A DNA stretch of 64,000 nucleotides from assembly GCA_965222345.1 (NCBI GenBank), contig CBDCTS010000007.1:1488001-1552000 (forward strand), read 5' to 3'. Made by a program: the position numbers and the translations under genes. Positions 37,709-46,815 of this stretch are shown here, piece after piece (position 1 is the first letter of the stretch; each line of letters opens with the position of its first letter). The notes beneath the pieces were generated by a model that was not told where the DNA came from, did no database searches, and saw only the letters and a list, made by a program, of their open reading frames with translations. The DNA is from JADFGZ01 sp965222345 (GTDB lineage: Bacteria > Acidobacteriota > Terriglobia > 2-12-FULL-54-10).

Positions 37709-38200
37709 TCACTCTTCAGCCTGCCGGTACCGGCAGGGCCAAATTCGTCGCAGCATCGCCTCGAACAAGAGACGGGTCAAGTGGCTCTCCGCCAACATCA
37801 GCCAATAGTATCGCGCATGTTTGACCACGCTGCCAACGGTCTTGACGAGGCGCTGTTGCACACTGGTCAAGGACCAACTGACGATGCGCCGAGGCAGTAC
37901 CAGTCGCCGCCAAAGATTCCTAAGATTGTAAGCCAGGACACTGAGATGGAGTCGCATCTCGTTTGTGTGAAAGCGATGGCAAGATAGCCGTGTCCAGTTC
38001 GTGGCATGCTTGCCTTCCTTGATCCATTGCTCCGCCGTGCCGCGCTCGTTGTAGAAACGCACCACCGACCGGTTCGGCAGATTCATGTTCGTCACTATGA
38101 AACCACTCGTTGAAACAGCTCGCCGCAATGATGCTCGACCTTGGCAACAATCCGTCTGGGCTTCTTCCCGCTCACCGTTTGGTACCGGAACCAAATCGAA
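37709..38200 (-). pseudogene. IS1380-family transposase remnant
   Basis: C-terminal transposase text in two frames: upstream IWFRYQTVSGKKPRRIVAKV and HHCGELFQRV, then after a shift near 38100 GFIVTNMNLPNRSVVRFYNE, RGTAEQWIKEGKHATNWTRL, MRLHLSVLAYNLRNLWRRL. The N-terminal two thirds and the ends of the element are missing, so it is dead. Confidence 0.75.
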
Positions 38201-38511
38201 AATGCGGGAAGAGCGGTCACTACAGCTTTGCTGTGGAATCCGCAACAGAGGGTGGTGGTTGGGGAAAGTAGCCTCCCTCGGCTCGTCAAAGCCCACCCTA
38301 ACGACGAGCGGGGCGATTGCAGCTCGAAAACCGTTACTAAAAAAACGTGCTGCACAGCCCGTAGCAGCAACTACCGTCAAGAAACCGTCAGGAAATTCGC
38401 CCATCAAGCGGGCTAGGCGTAGGCGTTGGGAGCGAAAGCAAATGCCCCAAAACCGTGTAAGAGCAACGAAAGGAAGGAATTGGGGGAAAGCTGTGGAAGA
38501 CGGCTGCCTGA

Positions 38512-38605
38512 TTGGGGTGCAAGAGATCCCGGGTTCAAATCCCGGCGTCCCGACCATTTAACTTCTGTGTTTTCAGCACCCGTTTTTCTTTCCGCGCATT
38601 GCCGA
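38512..38605. repeat. Direct repeat, copy 2: tRNA-Pro fragment (att-like)
   Basis: Second copy of the 94-bp sequence at 35743. It contains the tRNA anticodon loop to CCA end but no 5' half, so it is not a functional tRNA gene. It marks the distal end of the island. Confidence 0.85.
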
Positions 38606-38606
38606 C

Positions 38607-39235
38607 GAGATGTTCTTCGTTTGGCGTGCGCACGAGCATTCCGCACGCCACCTCGAAAGTTTCCACCCGGGACTCGTGCCATGTAGCCTGTGAGACCAAC
38701 CTCACCAACATGTAAAGGTTTTGCGTGTTTTTGAGCAACCCGTCGATTCCGTGGTCCCGGGCCTTACCGATAAAGTGGTCCGCATCCTCGATGCCATATT
38801 TGTTAGTCAGAATGTCTTTGATGTTCTGTTTCGATAGGGGGTTCAGACGTACTACCGTCAGCGTTCCGTCCGGAGAGACTTGTTTTAGGCGTTCCTTGTC
38901 GTTCGACCCAAACCAGTTGGCCCAGCGGCTCCATCGCGTGAACCCCGACAAACCCGCCCTCATCCCGCGGGTCTCCCTGCAGGAGCAATTCGGTCATGGA
39001 TAAGCCCGTATGGACAATTTTGAGCGCGTTTTCCGGACAACGCTCCAGTAGGTATGCGCAGTCTATCGCGAGGCCAAATTTGACTTGGATGGCAAGGGCA
39101 TGTGTCTGTATCACAGCTTGCCTCCCGTCCAAAGCGCTGCAGACTGCCCAGCGGAAAGTGACGCCCTCCCAACAATCGTGCCTGTGGAAAAACCTGTGGG
39201 AAAAGAAAGTTTTCCACGGCTACTTTGTAGGACAA
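38607..39235 (-). pseudogene. NACHT/STAND-type NTPase remnant
   Basis: Two frames read as one former protein: FGLAIDCAYLLERCPENALK and MTELLLQGDPRDEGGFVG in one, then SRWANWFGSNDKERLKQVSP, TVVRLNPLSKQNIKDILTNK and YMLVRLVSQATWHESRVETF after a shift near 38945. The RLNPLS...IL and NTQNLYMLV patterns resemble regions downstream of NACHT-like P-loop NTPases. The C-terminus is cut at the tRNA duplication and the P-loop is not present. Confidence 0.45.
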
Positions 39236-39631
39236 GCCTTATGGAATACGATATCCGATGGAATGTTAAAACCCAAACCCGCCAGGATGCCTTCTAAGCA
39301 ATTCCCGCCTAAAAGGGCTTACCGCGACCTCTGTTAGTAGCTCCTGGGCCGGTTTCCGTGCGAATTGCGGTGGTTTCTCGGCGGGCTCGCACTGCCCTCC
39401 GGCAGATTAGACGGAAACCGTACAGGAACACTCGATCCGGGCCAGCAGTCGTCCGGGTTCGGCGATCGACGCGGAAGGCCAGGTAAACTGACCGGGTTTG
39501 GCAGCTGAAGATGCCTGCCGTTTTTTAGTGTACTCTAGTTGACGATCTGAGCACGGTTTTGCTAGTAGGATAGTTGTGGTAATATTTTTCCCCAGCAATC
39601 ATTTGAAGATTCAGGTTGATAGGAGTTGTGA
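39236..39631. other. Intergenic region, no gene seen
   Basis: 396 bp. Short open frames on both strands without recognisable features. It separates the accessory region from the signalling operon. A promoter for the STAS gene is expected near 39540-39600, which is AT-rich. Confidence 0.4.
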
Positions 39632-39970
39632 ATGGAGGTTCAAGGTGAGCGGGAAGAAGGGATATTGATCGCTAAGGTGAAGGGTCGTATCGATGGTGCC
39701 AACTCCCGGGAGTTTGAGGAGGCGATCCAAGCAATAATCGGCGAGAACGATCGTGTCGTGATCCTGGATTTCAAGGCTCTCTCGTACATCAGCAGCGCAG
39801 GTCTTCGCGTTATTCTGCTGACTGCCAAGAAGCTCCAGAAACGGAGCGGGAAATGCGCGGTCTGCTCGCTCTCAGATCCCATCAACGAGGTCTTTCATAT
39901 CAGTGGCTTCAGCCAGATCATCCCAACTTATACGTCCCGGTCCCAAGCGCTCGACGCCCACCGTGACTAA
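39632..39970 (+). CDS. STAS-domain anti-sigma factor antagonist
   Basis: 112 residues, SpoIIAA/RsbV fold. Signature LDFKALSYISSAGLRVILL holds the phosphorylatable Ser of the SSAG motif. It would be phosphorylated by the RsbW-like kinase two genes downstream and dephosphorylated by the phosphatase. ATG at 39632 follows AGGAG. First gene of a five-gene operon. Confidence 0.93.
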   Translation: MEVQGEREEGILIAKVKGRIDGANSREFEEAIQAIIGENDRVVILDFKALSYISSAGLRVILLTAKKLQKRSGKCAVCSLSDPINEVFHISGFSQIIPTYTSRSQALDAHRD

Positions 39971-40083
39971 GAGCCCGTGGTGAGAGTCCCGCTAACGCCA
40001 AGCCTTGTTGATGCGCCCGCCTGACAAGGAGAGAACCCACGAGCGCTTAAGGCAAACAGGAAGTGGAATCGAAGAAGACGGGG

Positions 40084-41253
40084 ATGTCCCAGCAGCCGTG
40101 CAAAATCCTGGTGGTCGATGACGAAGTCGACCTTGAGCCGCTTATGCTGCAGCGCATGCGGCGCGCCATTCGTGCCGGCCGCTATGAATTTGTGTTTGCC
40201 CACAATGGCGTGGAAGCTCTTGAGCGGCTGAGTCAAAACGACGATATTGACATGGTGCTTTCGGACATCAACATGCCTCAGATGGACGGACTCACGCTGT
40301 TACAACAGATCCCCAAAGTCGATCCCAACATCCGTTGCGTCATCATTTCGGCGTATGACGATATGAAAAATATCCGCACGGCGATGAATCGGGGGGCGTT
40401 CGACTTCGTTACCAAACCGCTGGATTTCAAGGACTTGGAAGTTACCATCGAGCGAACGATACGTCACTTGGTGGAGTGGCGCGATGCCCTCGACTCGCGC
40501 GACAAGCTGGTCGCACTGCAGAACGAACTCGATGTTGCCAGCCGAATTCAGCAATCGATTCTTCCGACCAAATTTCCCAGGTGCCCCGACTACCAAGTGT
40601 TTGGCAGCATGGAGGCGGCGCGCAATGTAGGCGGCGATTTTTTCGATGTCATTGCTCTTGAGGGAGATCAGGTTGGTTTGGCCATCGCGGACGTGTCGGG
40701 CAAAGGAGTGCCCGCCGCTCTCTTCATGATGTCCAGCCGAACCCTGCTCAAGGGTACAGCCCTCGGCGTTCCCGACCCGAGCCAGGTGTTGCATGAGGTC
40801 AATAACTTGCTCCACGAGAACAACGAGGCCGACATGTTCGTCACCGTCCTGTATGCGGTGTACAATCCGGAGAACGGGGAACTCACCTATGCCAACGGTG
40901 GGCACAATTCCCCGCTCATCGTCCATGCCGACGGAAGCTCAGCCTTGCTTCCCTTGACTGGCGGCATCGCCCTGGGTATGCTCCCTGACCTCCAATACCG
41001 GCAGAACACCATCACCCTCGCGCCGGGCGATTCCGTCGTTTTCTACACGGACGGTGTTACCGAGGCGATGGACGGTGCCGACCAGGAGTTTGGGACGGAG
41101 CGCCTGTACAAGATCTTTACGGCGGCCCCTCCCAAGAGTTCCCGAGAAGCTAACCAGGCGGTTTTCGAGGCTGTGAGAAGCTTTGTGGGCGATACGCCGC
41201 AGTCGGACGACATCACTTGTCTCACGTTATGCCGCAGCGCGAGGGTCCAGTGA
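40084..41253 (+). CDS. Response regulator with PP2C-type (SpoIIE/RsbU) phosphatase domain
   Basis: 389 residues. N-terminal receiver: CKILVVDDEVDLEP, phosphoacceptor Asp in VLSDINMPQMDG, VTKPLDFKDLEV. After a coiled linker with DVASRIQQSILPTKFPRC comes the SpoIIE-type PP2M core: VGGDFFDVIAL, IADVSGKGVPAALFMM, GGHNSPLIV, FYTDGVTEAMD, SDDITCLTL. It should dephosphorylate the STAS protein when its receiver is phosphorylated. Start at ATG 40084; GTG 40063 is an alternative. Confidence 0.93.
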   Translation: MSQQPCKILVVDDEVDLEPLMLQRMRRAIRAGRYEFVFAHNGVEALERLSQNDDIDMVLSDINMPQMDGLTLLQQIPKVDPNIRCVIISAYDDMKNIRTAMNRGAFDFVTKPLDFKDLEVTIERTIRHLVEWRDALDSRDKLVALQNELDVASRIQQSILPTKFPRCPDYQVFGSMEAARNVGGDFFDVIALEGDQVGLAIADVSGKGVPAALFMMSSRTLLKGTALGVPDPSQVLHEVNNLLHENNEADMFVTVLYAVYNPENGELTYANGGHNSPLIVHADGSSALLPLTGGIALGMLPDLQYRQNTITLAPGDSVVFYTDGVTEAMDGADQEFGTERLYKIFTAAPPKSSREANQAVFEAVRSFVGDTPQSDDITCLTLCRSARVQ

Positions 41254-41669
41254 GCGCAAAACTGACCTTAAAGGTCCAACCTAAAATCGAAGAATTGGAG
41301 CGCATCACCGCCGCCGTGGAAGATTTCTGCGGGGCAGAGCAATGGCCCCCAAAATTCATTTTCCAAGTAAACCTGGTCCTCGATGAGCTGGGGACCAACA
41401 TCATGAAATATGGAAAGGACGAAAATCTCCGCGAGATCGAGATCACGCTCACCTCGGAAGCGGATGCCCTCACCATCGAGATCACCGACGACGGCCGTCC
41501 TTTCGATCCGCTGCATGATGCTCCCCCGCCCGATCTGGAGTCAGCGCTCGAAGATCGGCCTATTGGCGGTCTCGGCATCCATCTGGTACGAACCATGATG
41601 GACAAGTTGCACTATCGCCGGGAGCAGGGCAAAAACCACTTGACCCTGATCAAAGGGAGAGTTCAGTGA
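41250..41669 (+). CDS. Anti-sigma factor serine kinase, RsbW/SpoIIAB-like
   Basis: 139 residues, GHKL ATPase fold. N-box FQVNLVLDELGTNIMKYG, G1 ITDDGRPFDPLHDAPPPD, G2 GGLGIHLVRTMMDKLHYR. GTG 41250 overlaps the phosphatase stop (GTGA) with GAGGG upstream. It is the likely kinase of the STAS antagonist and may bind a sigma factor or another partner encoded elsewhere. Confidence 0.92.
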   Translation: MSAKLTLKVQPKIEELERITAAVEDFCGAEQWPPKFIFQVNLVLDELGTNIMKYGKDENLREIEITLTSEADALTIEITDDGRPFDPLHDAPPPDLESALEDRPIGGLGIHLVRTMMDKLHYRREQGKNHLTLIKGRVQ

Positions 41670-42853
41670 GCCGGAGATTCCGTTTGCGGACAGTTTTACT
41701 GTGTCTGACGGGTGTTTCGTTCTCGGCCGCGACAGTAGCCTTTGCCCAGGGCCCCGGCGTCTCCGCCGAGCGCATTCTCTTCGGTCAGTCCGCCGCCTTC
41801 AGCGGTCCCGCTCAGGAACTGGGCAGGAACATGCGGCTCGGGATCGAAGCTGCCTTCGCTGAGGTGAACCGGGCTAGCGGCGTCCAGGGTCGGCGGTTGG
41901 ACCTCGTATATTTGGACGATGCCTACGAACCGGAAGCCGCCATCGCCAACACCACCAGTCTGATCGAGGAGCAAGAAGTCTTCGCGCTCATCGGCGCCGT
42001 TGGAACGCCAACGTCGCGCGCCGCCGTTCCCGTAGCTGCAGTCGAGGGGGTTCCCTACATTGCGCCGTTCACCGGCGCGGCCTTGCTGCGCGATGCCACG
42101 TGGGGGAACGTGATCAACCTGCGCGCCTCCTATCATCAGGAAACCGAGGAAATGGTCGCTCGCTTAACCGAAGACCTTGGCATCCAGCGTATCGCCGTGG
42201 TTTACCAGGACGATTCCTTTGGTCGCGACGGCTACCTCGGAGCACGGGCCGCGCTCGAACGGCGCCAGATGACGCCGGTGGCCGTAGGGTTGTATCCGCG
42301 CAATACCAAGGCGGTGAAGATGGCTTTGCTCGACCTGCGCCAGGGAAATCCCGAAGCTGTGATTCTGATAGGAGCGTATCAGCCGCTCGCCGCGTTGATC
42401 GCCTGGGCGCGCTACACGGGGCTGGACCCCATCTTTGTAAACGTCTCCTTCGTAGGGAGTAACGCGTTGGCGCAGGAACTTGGCCCTGCCGGCGCAGGAG
42501 TTCTCGTCACGCAGGTTGTGCCTTTTCCAACGGACGATTCCCTCCCTATCACCGCTGCCTACCTCCGCGCACTATCGGCCTACGCGGCCGACGCCGTTCC
42601 AGGCTTTGTCTCCTTTGAGGGCTATCTAGCTGGCCGCTTGGCCATTGTCGGCCTAAGACGCTGTGGCGAGGTGGTCAATCGAACCTGCTTTCTCGAGGCC
42701 CTGTACAGCGACGATGTCATTATCGACCTGGACGGGTTCGAACTCCGTTACGGTGAAGCGGACAACCAAGGTTCGGACTCCGTCTTCCTAACCGCGATTG
42801 GTCGTGATGGCCGTTATCGTCCCATCAACTCACTACGGGACATGGAACCGTGA
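41666..42853 (+). CDS. Periplasmic ABC-type amino-acid binding protein (Peripla_BP_6)
   Basis: 395 residues. Signal peptide (LLCLTGVSFSAATVAFA), then a Leu/Ile/Val-binding-type fold: RILFGQSAAFSGPAQELG, LVYLDDAYEPEAAIANT, ALIGAVGTPTSRAAVPVAA, IAVVYQDDSFGRDGYLG, AVILIGAYQPLAALIAWA. No permease or ATPase gene accompanies it. GTG 41666 overlaps the previous stop (GTGA) and its own stop overlaps the histidine kinase start, so it appears to be a sensor partner rather than part of a transporter. Confidence 0.9.
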   Translation: MSRRFRLRTVLLCLTGVSFSAATVAFAQGPGVSAERILFGQSAAFSGPAQELGRNMRLGIEAAFAEVNRASGVQGRRLDLVYLDDAYEPEAAIANTTSLIEEQEVFALIGAVGTPTSRAAVPVAAVEGVPYIAPFTGAALLRDATWGNVINLRASYHQETEEMVARLTEDLGIQRIAVVYQDDSFGRDGYLGARAALERRQMTPVAVGLYPRNTKAVKMALLDLRQGNPEAVILIGAYQPLAALIAWARYTGLDPIFVNVSFVGSNALAQELGPAGAGVLVTQVVPFPTDDSLPITAAYLRALSAYAADAVPGFVSFEGYLAGRLAIVGLRRCGEVVNRTCFLEALYSDDVIIDLDGFELRYGEADNQGSDSVFLTAIGRDGRYRPINSLRDMEP

Positions 42854-45045
42854 CCGCCCGGCTGAGACGCTTGCTCCGGAGCCTGCTGAAAAGCCGTCTC
42901 CGCATATCCACCCAACTCTACTTCGGCATTGGAGCAGCCGTCGCTCTCACCATAGCCGCGAGTTTGATCGGCTGGTTCTCGTTCAATCGCGTGGGCGATA
43001 TCCAGAGTCGCGTCAATGAAGGCAGCATCCCCGAGTTGGCGGCTGCTTTCGGGATTGCACAGTTTAGCGGCACCTTGGTGGCCGCCGCCCCGCGCCTGAC
43101 CACGGCCGAAACGGCCGAGGATTTTTCCCGAGTCGCTTCCAGCATCGCCGAGGTGCATAACGCCCTCGAAGAACAGGTGGCCGTTTTGGAGCGGGGAGGC
43201 TCGGGAGATGAGCGCTTCGGGCGCATCCGCGCCCATGCCGACACGCTGATTTCCAACATCGAGGCCATTCAGTTCGACATGTCCGAGTTCTTTGAACTAA
43301 CCGGGCAGAATGCAGCTTTGCGAATGGAACTTGCAGTATTGCGCGACCGCCTGAACGGTATCGTCTTTCCGGCCATTGATGACCAATTCTTCTACGCTAT
43401 GACAGGCTACCGTGAACTTAGCGAACAGCCATCCCCTCGCGGGGCACACTTATCGGAGGACGAGCTCAGCCGCTATCGCCATCTAACCGATCTGCAAACG
43501 GACGCCAACATCGCAACCCAGCTTCTGGCAAGTGCCTTTACCGTCTCGGAGGCCTCTTTGGTTGAGCCTTTACGGGAGCGTTTCGAGGCCGCCGTCGACC
43601 GTATCGAGCGGAGTTTGGCGGCGCTTGGAGAATCCTCGTTGCGTGCCGAAGTCACTCCTATATTCAACAGGCTGTTTGAGATAGGGATTGGGGAACAGGG
43701 CAGCTTCGATCTGCTGGTACGGGAACTCACGCTCACCGAGCGCCAACGGGACCTGCTCGTGCAGAATCGCGACATCTCCGTCGACTTGGTCGCCGAGGTC
43801 GACGGTCTGGTGAGCGCCTCCCGTGCCAGCGCACAAGAAATCATTCTCGCTTCCACTCAGGCCATTCTGACAGGGCGCACCCTCCTTTTGGCCATCAGCG
43901 GGATCAGCGTCGTCGGCGCTTTGCTCATCGCTTGGCTTTTTGTCGGCCGTGTATTGTTGCGCCGCTTGGCGCTATTGTCGGAGCGGATGCGCCGAATGGC
44001 CGGAGGAGAGCTGGGGAAAAAGGTCGAGATTGGGGGCCACGATGAGGTGGCGGATATGGCCGCAGCCCTGGAGGTGTTCCGCCGTCACGCCCTGGAGGTC
44101 CAGCGCCTGAATTTGGTAGAAAAGCTGGCGGAAGAATTGAAGGGAAAGAATGCCCAGTTGGAGAGCGTGCTCGCAGAATTACAGCGGGCGCAGGATCAGA
44201 TCGTCATGCGTGCGAAACTGGCGGCGCTCGGCGAAGTCGCCGCGGGGGTCGCCCACGAGATCAAGAATCCGCTGAACTTCGTCAAGAACTTCTCGGAGGT
44301 CTCGGAGGAACTTCTGGAAGAACTTCGGGAAGAACTCAGCAAAAGCAGCGAGAAGTTGAGCGCAGACCAGCACGAACTCGTACAGGAACTCATCCAGGAC
44401 CTCACCGACAACATTGATCGTATTCATCAACATGGGGAACGGGCCAACCGGATCGTTCACGACATGCTCATGATGGGTCGGGAAACAGGTGAATGGCGGC
44501 TCACCGATATCAACAATCTGCTCGACGAACATACCCGGCTCTCCTATCACAGCGCGCGTGCTATTGATCCGGATTTTCAACTCGACATCAAGATGGATAT
44601 GGATCCCCAGGCAGGTCAGATCGAAGTTGTCGCCCAGGATCTGGGCCGCGTTTTTTTGAATATGGTGAGCAATGCCTGCGACGCGACCGACCAGAAACGA
44701 CGTGCCGCGGCGGAGGCGAAGGAAAGCTACAATCCGACGCTATGGGTCTCCACCCGGCGCGGAGAGGACCGTATGGAGATTCGCATCAAGGACAACGGAG
44801 GCGGGATTCCACCGCACATTCTTGACAAGATCTTTAACCCCTTCTTCACAACTAAGCCCACGGACCGGGGCACCGGGCTGGGCCTTGCGCTCTCCAACGA
44901 TATTGTGCGCAAGCACAGCGGGACTATTCGGGTCGAGTCCCAACCTGGCGAATTCACCGAGATGATTGTTGAGCTACCCTTGGCGCCCCCTCCCACCGCT
45001 GTGGAAGGGGGCAGTGGGGACGAGGTGAATCCGGAATCGGCGTAG
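42850..45045 (+). CDS. Membrane sensor histidine kinase with HAMP domain
   Basis: 731 residues. Transmembrane helices at residues about 15-40 (YFGIGAAVALTIAASLIGWF) and about 340-365 (LLLAISGISVVGALLIAWLF) enclose a 300-residue periplasmic helical domain. HAMP follows (RMRRMAGGELGKKVEIGG), then H-box AALGEVAAGVAHEIKNPLNF, N-box VFLNMVSNACDAT, G1 IKDNGGGIP, G2 GTGLGLALS. GTG 42850 overlaps the binding-protein stop. Probable phosphodonor for the receiver of the phosphatase and receptor for the ligand-bound binding protein. Confidence 0.93.
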   Translation: MTARLRRLLRSLLKSRLRISTQLYFGIGAAVALTIAASLIGWFSFNRVGDIQSRVNEGSIPELAAAFGIAQFSGTLVAAAPRLTTAETAEDFSRVASSIAEVHNALEEQVAVLERGGSGDERFGRIRAHADTLISNIEAIQFDMSEFFELTGQNAALRMELAVLRDRLNGIVFPAIDDQFFYAMTGYRELSEQPSPRGAHLSEDELSRYRHLTDLQTDANIATQLLASAFTVSEASLVEPLRERFEAAVDRIERSLAALGESSLRAEVTPIFNRLFEIGIGEQGSFDLLVRELTLTERQRDLLVQNRDISVDLVAEVDGLVSASRASAQEIILASTQAILTGRTLLLAISGISVVGALLIAWLFVGRVLLRRLALLSERMRRMAGGELGKKVEIGGHDEVADMAAALEVFRRHALEVQRLNLVEKLAEELKGKNAQLESVLAELQRAQDQIVMRAKLAALGEVAAGVAHEIKNPLNFVKNFSEVSEELLEELREELSKSSEKLSADQHELVQELIQDLTDNIDRIHQHGERANRIVHDMLMMGRETGEWRLTDINNLLDEHTRLSYHSARAIDPDFQLDIKMDMDPQAGQIEVVAQDLGRVFLNMVSNACDATDQKRRAAAEAKESYNPTLWVSTRRGEDRMEIRIKDNGGGIPPHILDKIFNPFFTTKPTDRGTGLGLALSNDIVRKHSGTIRVESQPGEFTEMIVELPLAPPPTAVEGGSGDEVNPESA

Positions 45046-45622
45046 GCGGCCCGCTGGCATTGGCGGCGTTCGTCGACCGCACGCGGACAAGCGGCCCGTT
45101 GAATGCGCGACAGAAGCTCTTTACCGAATGCGTGTAGAGGACACCAAACAGGACGTGCAGCGAGTAGTGCGGGCTGCCCAACGCACGCCACGATACCAGC
45201 AGGTTACTCTCAAGCCGGGCCTCGGTTTCGAGAGAGGCGCGCTGCACGCTGGCTTCCTGCCCCTCATGCGGGATGGGGTAATTGCCGCGGCCTTCCGCTC
45301 GGTGTCGGCTCCGCAGGTAGTCGACGTGCAAGCGGAAGGCTCCAGATCCATTCGTGACCCATCCAGCGGCCGGACAACACTCGCCCGGCACGTCGAAGTA
45401 TTGCCGGCAAGACGGAGAGAACGTCACTCCGGGGTCGTCGCGCGAGGCACGATAAGATAATTTATCGCGCTTAATGCTGTGTCGGCGAAGCGACTTTGGT
45501 ATGCGCAGTACACACCTATGCTAGCGTGGCCGCTTACGCTGATTCATGCACCCATGTCACTGTGATGATGCCCAGAAGCTCCGCATGGGAGCGTCTATGA
45601 TCCGGCGACCTACGATCAACTG
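45046..45622. other. Gap with unrecognised antiparallel open frames
   Basis: 577 bp. Long open frames exist on both strands (45128-45460 plus; 45121-45351 minus) but neither shows a known domain or a good ribosome site. The last 150 bp is a possible leader of the methyltransferase gene. Confidence 0.4.
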
Positions 45623-46297
45623 ATGAGCCACTCCGTCCGCAGCCATCTTCGCCTTGAAATTGATGCCTACGACGATACCATCCGCAAGTTCATCCCGGGA
45701 TATGCAGAAGGATTGACCAGGGCCGCAAACAAAATCGCCGCTGCTCGCCCAACCCTGGTGCTTGATCTCGGCGCGGGAACGGGCGCCTTGGCCGAAGCGA
45801 TTCTGGAACATGAATGCGTTGGTTCCGTTGAAGCTATCGATATCGATCCGGAGATGCTGGCCCAGGCGCGCATCCGGCTCAAGCGATTTAGACCCCGTGC
45901 GCGTTTCCGCCGGCGTTCGTTCGATGTCCCGCTCCCCGAATGTGACGCCGTGGCCGCTTCCCTGGCCCTGCATCACGTTCCCACCATGGAACGCAAACAC
46001 ACTCTATATGAACGCATTTACCGGGCGCTCCGCCCCGGCGGCGTATTCGTGAACGCCGACGTGACTATTAGCGCACATCCTCTGGCGCGTGAGCGATCCT
46101 ACCGTCTATGGGCCGCCCACTTGGTTTCGTGCGGCATCGACGAACAGCGCGCCTATGAGCACTTCGCCGAGTGGTCGGCGGAGGACACTTACTTTCCCCT
46201 CGACGACGAACTCGCTGCCATGCGCGAAGCCAAATTTCATGCTGAATGTGTATGGCAGGATCGCCCAAACACCCTCCTGGTGGGCCGCAAGAAGTGA
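45623..46297 (+). CDS. Class I SAM-dependent methyltransferase
   Basis: 224 residues. Motif I LVLDLGAGTGALAEAILE, motif II-type acidic VEAIDIDPEMLAQAR, motif post-II VAASLALHHVPTMERKH, YRALRPGGVFVNADV. Small-molecule methyltransferase, substrate unknown. ATG 45623. In-frame codons upstream (YDPATYDQL type text) look homologous to related enzymes but have no ATG, GTG or TTG after the previous stop, so the true N-terminus may be damaged. Confidence 0.87.
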   Translation: MSHSVRSHLRLEIDAYDDTIRKFIPGYAEGLTRAANKIAAARPTLVLDLGAGTGALAEAILEHECVGSVEAIDIDPEMLAQARIRLKRFRPRARFRRRSFDVPLPECDAVAASLALHHVPTMERKHTLYERIYRALRPGGVFVNADVTISAHPLARERSYRLWAAHLVSCGIDEQRAYEHFAEWSAEDTYFPLDDELAAMREAKFHAECVWQDRPNTLLVGRKK

Positions 46298-46440
46298 GCC
46301 CCGGCCTGCTCTACCCTTATTCTCGGTTGTGGTGAATGGATCGCGCACAGATACGCCAGTTGGCAGAACTCCCCATGCCCTGCCATATTCAGTTTCTATA
46401 AAAAACGAGAACACATAACAGACGAATGCTGGTTTCAGTC

Positions 46441-46490
46441 ACTATTCTGAATTAGAGAATGGTTACCCTTAAAATTATGTGTATTTACCA
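46441..46490. promoter_or_regulatory. Dyad element 1 of a phased pair (putative operator)
   Basis: Arms ACTATTCT (46441-46448) and AGAATGGT (46456-46463, 7 of 8 matching), 7-nt spacer. A second box AAAATTATGTGTATTTACCA starts at 46471, 7 nt after the dyad. Same organisation as element 2, 74 bp downstream. Both lie upstream of the TonB receptor gene. Confidence 0.6.
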
Positions 46491-46514
46491 GAGAGGCGAA
46501 TGATGGCCTCTATT

Positions 46515-46564
46515 ACTATTCTTAATATGAGAATAGTCATCATGAAAATTTTGTGTATTTACCA
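46515..46564. promoter_or_regulatory. Dyad element 2 of a phased pair (putative operator)
   Basis: Perfect 8-bp arms ACTATTCT (46515-46522) and AGAATAGT (46530-46537), 7-nt spacer, then box AAAATTTTGTGTATTTACCA at 46545. Spacing of the two elements is 74 bp, close to seven helical turns. Position upstream of the TonB operon fits transcriptional control. Confidence 0.6.
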
Positions 46565-46815
46565 CTTTCGTGCCAACCGGATATCGTTGGTTCGAAAAGA
46601 TGAAATCATTTGAGACGAAACCGCAGGTTCTGTTGGCAAGCCGAAGCGGAGAGAGCAGCATTCCGACGCTAGCCATTGTCGCGAGCCGGACGAGCAAAGC
46701 GAAAGAAGGAACCTATGTTTCTATCAAGAAAGGCGACGCAAAGCTCCGGGTCGAGCGGGCCTTTAGAGGCCAGACTAACCGCCCCGGGGCAAATCCTTAA
46801 GCGGGGAATTTTCAA

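Noticed and set aside
44954..45427. Minus-strand 157-codon frame after the histidine kinase
   Set aside because: Overlaps the kinase 3' end and shows no known domain; retained only as part of the gap description.
46565..46815. Riboswitch upstream of the TonB receptor
   Set aside because: I compared the leader by eye with cobalamin-type features and found no convincing conserved core.
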